Source: Archivesica marissinica (Eukaryota > Mollusca > Bivalvia > Venerida > Vesicomyidae). From it: a DNA stretch of 64,000 nucleotides. The notes under the pieces are model-generated. The model did not search any database and was not told the origin of the DNA. It saw only the letters and a program-made list of their open reading frames with translations. Positions 56,435 to 64,000 of this stretch are shown in pieces. Every line of letters begins with the position of its first letter. The first letter of the stretch is position 1. Both the position numbers and the translations under genes were made by a program. The stretch lies in the NCBI GenBank assembly GCA_014843695.1, contig CM026391.1, forward strand, positions 22,227,518 to 22,291,517, given 5' to 3'.

Positions 56435-56540
56435 TTAAAGCGACACTACATCGGTTAAAACAAAATTCTCCATAGTTAAAACGACACTGCATCGGTTAAA
56501 ACAAAATTCTCCTATTATGTTGTATATTTTTCCATAAATA
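56435..56540. mobile_element. Partial MITE, same ends as the 57.7-kb element
   Basis: TTAAAGCGACACTACATCGG begins at 56,435. A similar block (TTAAAACGACACTGCATCGG) follows at about 56,475, so the end is duplicated. No matching right end was found. Confidence 0.5.
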
Positions 56541-56631
56541 GTTGCCACAGTAACTGAGTAAACACAAATAAACAAACGTCGTATACGTTGATATAACAAA
56601 AGTATTTAACTAGGTGAATTAAAATGTGGAA

Positions 56632-56862
56632 CTCGTGATAGCGCAGTAGTAGCGCGTTCGCTTCAGGTACACAATGCCCGGCGTTAGAGCCACGCTGGGG
56701 CTGTTAGGAGTGGGCCCTTTGGCAAGGCATTAAATTCCACGTTGTCTCTTCTCTCTCCCTCATTGCTATGGATTCCATCAGGAATGAGGTTTCGAGAGTG
56801 ATTTATATAAGTTGCAAGAAATTGTTTCGCAACCGAGCTAAAATAAATGTGCATAAGCGCAA
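56632..56862 (+). mobile_element. SINE family A, full length
   Basis: CGTGATAGCGCAGTAGTAGC, a diverged box B (CGGCGTTAGAGCCACG), CTCTCCCTCATTGCTATGG, TTTCGAGAGTGATTTATATA and TTGTTTCGCAACCGAGC then AAAATAAAT. It is older than the 54.3-kb copy, judging by changes in both boxes. Confidence 0.85.
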
Positions 56863-56940
56863 ACATTTAAATAGGTAAAGGATACACGAAGTATAAAATA
56901 GATATATGCAACCCGTCTGTCCCGAATGACAACATTCAAT

Positions 56941-57283
56941 GGTACAGATATATCGATATATCTCACATTGCCTATATATGCATATATCGATATATCTCAC
57001 ATTGCCTATATATGCATATATCGATATATCTCACATTGCCTATATATGCATATATCGATATATCTCACATTGCCTATATATGCATATATCGATATATCTC
57101 ACATTGCCTATATATGCATATATCGATATATCTCACATTGCCTATATATGCATATATCGATATATCTCACATTGCCTATGTATGCATATATCGATATATC
57201 TCACATTGCCTATATATGCATATATCGATATATCTCACATTGCCTATATATACATATATCGATATATCTCACATTGCCTATAT
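56941..57283. repeat. 34-bp minisatellite made of palindromes, about 10 copies
   Basis: Each unit holds ATATATCGATATAT and ATATATGCATATAT, both perfect palindromes, separated by CTCACATTGCC. Units are nearly identical (one G change near 57,180). Open frames of 96-126 codons (YAYIDISHIAYICIYR strings) are repeat artefacts. Confidence 0.95.
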
Positions 57284-57394
57284 AAAAATTATGCATATTT
57301 AAATTTTAGATTAATCTGATTTAAGTATCCTTAAACTTTGTTTGAAATACGGTTTTTTTTTGTTAAAAAGTTTAAACGTTATTTATTTTACAAC

Positions 57395-57622
57395 GATTGC
57401 GAAGCAAGTCCTAACAACTTATATTAATCACTCTCGTTGGCGCGGATGAGAGCGTAAATGTGGTCATTCGTGTGGGAGGAATCCGGAGTACCCGGAGAAA
57501 ACCCACCTGTCCGATCTGGCGACCACCGTACCATCTAGCATATTTCCCGATCCGAGGATCGAACCCGTGTTGCATTGGTGAGAAGCGAGCACGCTAACCA
57601 CTGCGTTAATCGGACAGCCTTA
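57395..57622 (-). mobile_element. SINE family F, full length
   Basis: Minus strand: head GTCCGATTAACGCAGTGGTT, box B GGGTTCGATCCTCGG, body GGTACGGTGGTCGCCAGATC, TCTCCGGGTACTCCGGATTC and CGCGCCAACGAGAGTGATTA, tail CTTGCTTCGCAATCGTTG and AAAATAAA. From GAGAGTGATTAATATAAGTT onward it matches the tail of family A. Confidence 0.85.
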
Positions 57623-57649
57623 TAAGTACTGCTTATTGAAAGTCAGTAT

Positions 57650-57806
57650 TCAAATTATTTGGTAAGAATTTGTAGTAGCAATGCTATTTATGCGTAAAAG
57701 GGACATTTCATTTTGCTTATTTATTTAAAGCGACATTACATCGCAAAAAGCAAATAAAATGCATGTTCACGTTTAAATGCATTGCTGCTACAAATTCTTC
57801 CGAATA
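57650..57806. repeat. Inverted repeat, arms about 70 bp, across a MITE edge
   Basis: AAGAATTTGTAGTAGCAATGC at 57,664 (first 20 bases shown in spirit by AAGAATTTGTAGTAGC) recurs inverted at 57,777-57,797 with small changes. CATTTCATTTTGCTTATTTA also pairs with sequence inside the MITE. The left arm looks like an inverted copy of the MITE's first 80 bp placed head to head with it. Confidence 0.65.
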
Positions 57807-58220
57807 CATTCCAACACAATCATTGAATCAATAAACAGTGTTTTATGGATTGAAAGTATGATTTCATATAACGGTCATCCATGCTCCTGAATTGACGTTT
57901 GTTTGTCATCGGAGTCAATACTAAATGCGAGATAATGTCGTTTCGAGATAATTTAACTAAGACTAGTCTACAAATAAATAGGCACAAATGTGAGATATAA
58001 CGGTAAATCTGTACCATAAATCGTGTTATTAAGGATACACGCGTTGTATTACGCATGGATGTTTACTTTGTTTTGTTATGTCAACAAGCCGCGTATACGA
58101 CGTTTGTTTATTAGTTGAAATACTCGGTATTTGATGCAAATATTTAGGGGGGAAACAACATATAATAGGGAAATACATTCTGTAGAAATGTGTGTTTTCA
58201 CTGATGTAGTGTCGCTTTAA
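57725..58220. mobile_element. MITE flanked by TTAA, 488 bp, inverted ends
   Basis: TTAA at 57,725 and 58,217 flank ends AGCGACATTACATC and, reverse-complemented, AGCGACACTACATC (13 of 14). No transposase frame is present. A second end of the same type is at 56,435. TTAA flanks would suit piggyBac-like insertion, but the ends lack the CCC seen at 33.5 kb, so the superfamily is open. Confidence 0.6.
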
Positions 58221-58629
58221 AGTCGCTTTAAACTAAACTCACAGAAAGACAGGTTTATAAAATATGTATATTATGTTTATATAAATGCATGATAATTAGA
58301 AATTATAAGTCAGTCAAACGGTGTAATCATTTTTGAAAACTGAGTATAATTTATTACGATTAATGCGTCCTCACCTGACAACCCCATCGTAGTCTGTCAT
58401 CTTGCCTGCGATTATGTTGGTCTATGCAAGAATATATAATTAATTATACATGTCAACGGAACAAGTGTGGATCTAAGTGAACGAATATATTAATTAACGC
58501 AGCATACATTATTTCGTGCATCATTCACGACAACTGGTGCAACTTCATTTAAATATCTCTCTAGCATTGCCTACGCCAGCATATACGCCAGCATATAGCC
58601 AATTTGAATGTGTTGATCCGATTAACTTT
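58221..58629. other. Spacer without recognised features
   Basis: Short duplicated GCCAGCATATA near 58,575. Nothing else was seen. Confidence 0.4.
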
Positions 58630-58663
58630 TACTAGAGGACATAGAAAACGCACACCTCGGATA
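58630..58663 (+). repeat. Single inverted unit of the following 36-bp array
   Basis: ACTAGAGGACATAGAAAACG then CACACCT on the plus strand is the unit that the neighbouring array carries on the minus strand. It is separated from the array by about 150 bp. Confidence 0.75.
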
Positions 58664-58728
58664 AGTGTGTTTTTACATGAAAAACAATAACTATATAAAT
58701 ACATAGTTTTAAACATTTTGGTATATGT

Positions 58729-59412
58729 TTAGTTGTTCAGTTTGTGTTTTGTAAAGTGTGATATATCGTTGATGGAATCCTTCGTATTTCGTTTTAATGT
58801 AATAATAATCATATAATGTAGGTGCGCGTGTTCTATGTCCTCTAGTATATAATGTAGATGTGCATTTTCTATGTCCTCTAGTATATAATGTAGATGTGCA
58901 TTTTCTATGTCCTCTAGTATATAATGTAGATGTGCATTTACTATGTCCTCTAGTATATAATGTAGATGTGCGTTTTCTATGTCCTCTAGTATATAATGTA
59001 GATGTGCATTTTCTATGTCCTCTAGTATATAATGTAGATGTGCATTTTCTATGTCCTCTAGTATATAATGTAGATGTGCATTTACTATGTCCTCTAGTAT
59101 ATAATGTAGATGTGCGTTTTCTATGTCCTCTAGTATATAATGTAGATGTGCATTTTCTATGTCCTCTAGTATATAATGTAGATGTGCATTTTCTATGTCC
59201 TCTAGTATATAATGTAGATGTGCATTTACTATGTCCTCTAGTATATAATGTAGATGTGCATTTTCTATGTCATCTAGTATATAATGTAGATGAGCATTTA
59301 CTATGTCCTCTAGTATATAATGTAGATGTGTATTTTCTATGTCCTCTAGTACATTTTGCAGCGAAGAAATGTCGGTTCTGGAGTGGTCATGGGACATACT
59401 CTCCCATGACAA
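58729..59412 (-). other. 227-codon open frame across the 36-bp array
   Basis: The minus strand opens MSWESMSHDHSRTDISSLQN, then about fifteen near-perfect 12-residue repeats EDIENAHLHYIL (variant EDIVNAHLHYIL), then a basic tail KRNTKDSINDISHFTKHK. The 36-bp unit keeps frame automatically, so this may be an artefact. However, the frame has unique sequence on both sides and the repeat would form a regular amphipathic helix. No promoter or splice evidence was seen. I list it as an open question, not as a gene. Confidence 0.25.
58811..59352. repeat. 36-bp minisatellite, about 15 copies
   Basis: The unit is ATGTAGATGTGCATTTTCTA then TGTCCTCTAGTATATA. Variants CATTTACT and CGTTTTCT recur in a fixed order over blocks of four units (about 144 bp), a sign of multi-unit duplication. 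Confidence 0.95.
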
Positions 59413-59880
59413 TTTTGAATCCTAGAACATCCATACACTCTGGCTGCATTTTAATGTACTCCTAGACGTTTAAATTTCGATATTTTCGAGATGTATCTAT
59501 CAAACAGATACCAAATTGAGTCTAAATTGTTATACGGGGATGAAATGTCACATTGACTACAAACATATTATGTGACCGCGAGTCTAGATTATATACCATA
59601 CAGAAACACCAATACCCCCTCCACATTTTATTGCATTTTTGACCTATTTGGATTTTTCAATTCCTGTGACATTCTGCAGCCCCGGATTTCAGTGTCTTAT
59701 AGGCGCCAAGCGATTGGCCCAAGCATGCAAGTATCTGTGTACATTTACTAAATTACTAAATACAAAAAGAAATGGAAGTTTACGTTTGTTTTTACATTGA
59801 GTGAAGCCCAGTGCTGGTTGTCATTGAGGGGAAGAATATTATAAGACTCTGTAGCCTATTTCGTTCAAATCCCCTTCCCA
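59413..59880. other. Spacer without recognised features
   Basis: No gene or known repeat was seen. Confidence 0.4.
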
Positions 59881-62314
59881 TAGCTTGATCCATGTTTTAT
59901 ATGCAGTGTACAGACTGTGAAATATTGAGGAATAAAGTACGTCTAAGCTTGATACATGTTTTATATGCAGTGTACAGACTGTGTAATATTGAGGAATAAA
60001 GTACGTCTAAGCTTGATACTTGTTTTATATGCAGTGTACAGGCTGTGTAATATTGGGGAATAAAGTACGTCTAAGCTTGATACTTGTTTTATATGCAGTG
60101 TACAGACTGTGTAATATTGAGGAATAAAGTACGTCTAAGCTTGCTATATGTCTTATATGCAGTGTACAGACTGTGAAATATTGGGGAATAAAGTACGTCT
60201 AAGCTTGCTATATGTCTTATATGCAGTGTACAGACTGTGAAATATTGAGGAATAAAGTACGTCTAAGCTTGCTACATGTCTTATATGCAGTGTACAGGCT
60301 GTGAAATATTGGGGAATAAAGTACGTCTAAGCGTGATATGTATCTTATATGCAGTGTACAGACTGTGTAATATTGAGGAATAAAGTACGTCTAAGCTTGC
60401 TATATGTCTTATATGCAGTGTACAGACTGTGAAATATTGAGGAATAAAGTACGTCTAAGCTTGCTACATGTCTTATATGCAGTGTACAGGCTGTGAAATA
60501 TTGGGGAATAAAGTACGTCTAAGCTGATATTATCTTATATGCAGTGTACAGACTGTGAATATTGAGGAATAAAGTACGTCTAAGCTTGCTATATGTCTTA
60601 TATGCAGTGTACAGACTGTGAAATATTGAGGAATAAAGTACGTCTAAGCTTGCTATATGTCTTATATGCAGTGTACAGGCTGTGAAATATTGGGGAATAA
60701 AGTACGTCTAAGCTTGCTATATGTCTTATATGCAGTGTACAGACTGTGAAATATTGAGGAATAAAGTACGTCTAAGCTTGCTATATGTCTTATATGCAGT
60801 GTACAGGCTGTGAAATATTGGGGAATAAAGTACGTCTAAGCTTGCTATATGTCTTATATGCAGTGTACAGACTGTGAAATATTGAGGAATAAAGTACGTC
60901 TAAGCTTGCTATATGTCTTATATGCAGTGTACAGGCTGTATAATATTGGGGAATAAAGTACGTCTAAGCGTGATACGTATCTTATATGCAGTGTACAGGC
61001 TGTGAAATATTGGGGAATAAAGTACGTCTAAGCTTGCTATATGTCTTATATGCAGTGTACAGGCTGTGTAATATTGGGGAATAAAGTACGTCTAAGCTTG
61101 ATATATGTTTTATATGCAGTGTACAGGCTGTGAAATATTGGGGAATAAAGTACGTCTAAGCTTGATATATGTTTTATATGCAGTGTACAGACTGTGTAAT
61201 ATTGGGGAATAAAGTACGTCTAAGCTTGATATATGTTTATATGCAGTGTACAGACTGTGTAATATTGAGGAATAAAGTACGTCTAAGTTTGATACATGTT
61301 TTATATGCAGTGTACAGACTGTGTAATATTGGGGAATAAAGTACGTCTAAGCTTGCTATATGTTTTATATGCAGTGTACAGACTGTGTAATATTGGGGAA
61401 TAAAGTACGTCTAAGCTTGCTATATGTCTTATATGCAGTGTACAGAATGTGAAATATTGGGGAATAAAGTACGTCTAAGCTTGATATATGTCTTATATGC
61501 AGTGTACAGAATGTGAAATATTGGGGAATAAAGTACGTCTAAGCTTGATATATGTTTTATATGCAGTGTACAGACTGTGAAATATTGAGGAATAAAGTAC
61601 GTCTAAGCTTGCTATATGTTTTATATGCAGTGTACAGACTGTGTAATATTGGGGAATAAAGTACGTCTAAGCTTGCTACATGTCTTATATGCAGTGTACA
61701 GACTGTGAAATATTGAGGAATAAAGTACGTCTAAGCTTGCTACATGTCTTATATGCAGTGTACAGACTGTGAAATATTGAGGAATAAAGTACGTCTAAGC
61801 GTGATACGTATCTTATATGCAGTGTACAGGCTGTGAAATATTGGGGAATAAAGTACGTCTAAGCTTGCTACATGTCTTATATGCAGTGTACAGACTGTGA
61901 AATATTGAGGAATAAAGTACGTCTAAGCTTGCTACATGTCTTATATGCAGTGTACAGACTGTGAAATATTGAGGAATAAAGTACGTCTAAGCGTGATACG
62001 TATCTTATATGCAGTGTACAGGCTGTGAAATATTGGGGAATAAAGTACGTCTAAGCTTGCTACATGTCTTATATGCAGTGTACAGACTGTGAAATATTGA
62101 GGAATAAAGTACGTCTAAGCTTGCTACATGTCTTATATGCAGTGTACAGACTGTGAAATATTGAGGAATAAAGTACGTCTAAGCGTGATACGTATCTTAT
62201 ATGCAGTGTACAGGCTGTGAAATATTGGGGAATAAAGTACGTCTAAGCGTGATACGTATCTTATATGCAATGTACAAACTGTGTAATATTGGGGAATAAA
62301 TACGTCTAAGCTAA
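59881..62314 (+). repeat. 64-bp minisatellite, about 38 copies, one AATAAA per unit
   Basis: The unit has TTATATGCAGTGTACAGACT, GTGAAATATTGAGGAATAAA and GTACGTCTAAGCTTGCTATA. Nearly every unit keeps GGAATAAAGTACGTC, so the plus strand holds more than 35 regularly spaced AATAAA hexamers. From about 61.8 kb the variant GCGTGATACGTATC returns every 191 bp (61,801; 61,992; 62,183), a three-unit higher-order repeat. Confidence 0.95.
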
Positions 62315-62326
62315 ACCTTCACGGCT

Positions 62327-62619
62327 ACAGACGGATCTGTAGTCCAGTGGTAACGCGCTGGACTGGTAATCCAGGGATCGCAGGTTCGATCCCCCGTCTG
62401 ACCCTAATACAATTAACAGTCTTTCAGATGGAACTTTAAACCGAGGTCTCGTGTCGGTGCTTTACATTGTGCACGTAAAAGAACCAGATGAGACTCTGGA
62501 ATGTGCCTCTGTCTGTATCATTGCACTATCCTCCACACATCTAAAATGACTAATATCTTCAGGAGGCGTCGCTCATATAGACAACCGGTAGCGACGATAA
62601 ATAAACGTAAGACACACAA
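62327..62619 (+). mobile_element. SINE family C, full length, 8-bp target duplication
   Basis: TCACGGCT precedes (62,319-62,326) and follows (62,620-62,627) the element. Head CTGTAGTCCAGTGGTAACGC and box B GCAGGTTCGATCCCCC; the anticodon loop CTGGTAA sits on a well-paired stem. Body and 3' end AGCGACGATAAATAAACGTA. This is the reference copy for the family here. Confidence 0.9.
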
Positions 62620-62936
62620 TCACGGCTGAAGTTTCTCAATCTTTGTCTGGTACACTTATTCTAGCCTACGTAGTTGCTATATGTACGCTAGCATGTGTGT
62701 GCTGTAGAGATGCCGCTTAATTAAAGAATGAAATAATATACTACCTCATTATATTCAAAATTCCAACTCACTCAATATCTTTAAAATTCGATAATTTAAG
62801 ATGAAATAAGCCACCAGAAACATAGAAATCTGGTGTATATATATACATAATAGATGAGCTTGCACGTATTGCTTTATACTGTACTTAACATGTAGTGCAT
62901 CTTTAATTAATATGTTCTCTATATCATTGTATATAT
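62620..62936. other. AT-rich spacer
   Basis: Nothing was recognised. Confidence 0.35.
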
Positions 62937-63070
62937 GTTGAGGGCCTTATTTGCATTAGCCATGTGTTATGTAAGCTCCCTCGTAAAATAAAGTCTTTAT
63001 TATTATTATTAAATTATTATTGTTATTATTATTGTTATTAAATTATTATTATTATTAAATTATTATTATT
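62937..63070 (+). mobile_element. LINE 3' end with (TTA)n tail
   Basis: TGTTGAGGGCCTTATTTGC, then GTAAAATAAAGTCTTTATTA and a TTA/TTG microsatellite. Same family end as 54,753-54,872. Confidence 0.65.
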
Positions 63071-63179
63071 ATGTCAATATTGAGTTATTTCTTGTTTTTG
63101 TATAATTATAATATATTAATCTATCATTTGAATCAGAGTCACCAGAGGCAGATAAAAGCATATTTATTACTCGGACCGT

Positions 63180-63470
63180 TTTCCCCTTTAACACTGTGCT
63201 CGTTTTAGCAGAGTAGAGCGTTTTTCCATTTAACCACTAAGAACTGTGATCGTTTTAGCAGAGTAGAGCGTTTTTCCATTTAACCACTAAGAACTGTGAT
63301 CGTTTTAGCAGAGTAGAGCGTTTTTCCATTTAACACTAAGGACTGTGATCGTTTTAGCAGAGTAGAGCGTTTTTCCATATAACACTAAGGACTGTGATCG
63401 TTTTAGCAGAGTAGAGCGTTTTTCCATTTAACACTAAGGACTGTGATCGTTTTAGCAGAGTAGAGCGTTT
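63180..63470. repeat. 49-50-bp minisatellite, 6 copies
   Basis: The unit has CGTTTTAGCAGAGTAGAGCG, TTTTTCCATTTAA and CACTAAGGACTGTGAT. The first units are 50 bp and the later ones 49 bp, differing by one C. Confidence 0.9.
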
Positions 63471-63482
63471 TATATACATATT

Positions 63483-63690
63483 TTGGTGGAGTGCGTTGTC
63501 CAGTGGTAGAGGTAGTGGTAGTGGGAATTGGAATCGAAGGGTCCCCAGTTCGTTACTCAAGGCACCTATGTTGTATCATCAATGAGTAACACACCTCACT
63601 ATGCTTAGAACTGGTTAACCGCATATATAGTCTAAGCTTGCCCAGTAAGACATGTCTAAGCCCCCGTAAGGGGTGTGACATTAAAGTAAT
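63483..63690 (+). mobile_element. SINE family B, degenerate
   Basis: TTGTCCAGTGGTAGAGGTAG, GGAATCGAAGGGTCCCCAG, CACACCTCACTATGC and GTAAGGGGTGTGACATTAAA follow the family order with many changes and a small GTAGTG insertion in the head. Confidence 0.7.
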
Positions 63691-63775
63691 GGTATATGCT
63701 GCTAAGACAAGTTGGCAATGGTCATTCTTACATAAACAGTTTAACTGGAATGAAGTGTTTGGTAGAAGCTTAAAT

Positions 63776-64000
63776 ATGATATGGATGGTACAGATAATAT
63801 AGCTGATGCAGATGGGACATATAATACATATGATGCAGATGGTACAGATAATACAGATGGTATAGATTGTACAGATGATGGTACATATGTACAAATGGTA
63901 CATATGATATAGATGATACAGAATGTACATATGATATAGATGATATATATGATGCAGGTGACACAAATGATACAGCTGGTACATATGCTACATATGGCAC
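63776..64000. repeat. Low-complexity (GATAYA/GATGGTACA)n tract running off the window
   Basis: Mixed GATGCAGATGGTACAGATAA-type hexamer and nonamer repeats. Minus-strand frames of His, Tyr, Leu and Ile (YHLYHMYHL strings) are artefacts. The tract continues past position 64,000. Confidence 0.85.

Noticed and set aside
56926..57319. Tyr/Ile-rich frames of 96-126 codons
   Set aside because: They are products of the 34-bp palindromic array, whose units lack stops on the plus strand.
62338..62402. A tRNA-Thr gene (GGT anticodon, both promoter boxes)
   Set aside because: The tRNA-like part continues into a 220-bp body shared with four other loci and is bounded by an 8-bp target duplication. It is a SINE head.
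63770..64000. His/Tyr-rich open frames at the right edge
   Set aside because: They are low-complexity GATACA-type repeats and not genes.

Overview
This window is an AT-rich stretch of an animal nuclear genome, most probably a mollusc (bivalve or gastropod). The evidence is the spliced gene structure, decayed non-LTR retrotransposons of several clades, at least six families of tRNA-headed SINEs, small TTAA- or TA-flanked DNA-transposon remnants, and a very large share of tandem repeats. The species cannot be fixed from the sequence alone. No prokaryotic, organellar or viral features were seen.

The main gene lies on the minus strand at 35,784-52,498. I reconstruct three coding exons (52,498-52,299; 41,922-41,240; 40,732-35,784). 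Their splice phases match at both junctions, and they would encode about 1,943 residues. In order these are a cysteine-containing N-terminus, a DZIP3-like HEPN domain with an R-x4-H motif, one hydrophobic segment, a STAND-type P-loop NTPase with Walker A and B, a long ankyrin-repeat region, and about 310 C-terminal residues I do not recognise. Intron 1 is about 10.4 kb and consists almost wholly of a GTAAGT-rich satellite of about 9 kb with a higher-order repeat of about 1.02 kb. A LINE 3' end is inserted in it. A second, weaker gene model is a secreted C-type lectin on the minus strand: a signal-peptide exon near 8.6 kb and a C-terminal lectin exon at 4.8-5.15 kb.

Layout. 0-12.3 kb: LINE reverse-transcriptase fragments, SINEs, three minisatellites, the lectin exons and a decayed L1-like LINE. 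12.7-16.65 kb: a 21-bp minisatellite of roughly 188 units. 16.7-24.4 kb: SINEs, a 116-bp array and long unremarkable AT-rich DNA. 24.4-33.4 kb: a LINE cluster including one nearly complete but broken endonuclease/reverse-transcriptase element, with another LINE facing it tail to tail. 33.5-35.7 kb: a piggyBac-like MITE and gene-poor DNA. 35.8-52.5 kb: the HEPN-STAND-ankyrin gene. 52.1-64 kb: a tRNA-like element inside terminal inverted repeats, a nine-unit array of cAMP-response elements just upstream of a TATA box, SINEs, MITEs, and arrays with units of about 61, 34, 36, 64 and 49 bp.

Most long open reading frames here arise from tandem repeats whose unit length is a multiple of three, or which lack stop codons on one strand; they are not genes. 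The strongest points for follow-up are the HEPN-STAND-ankyrin gene and its satellite-filled intron, the phased CRE array with its core promoter, the TIR-flanked tRNA-like element, and the SINE-LINE chimeras.
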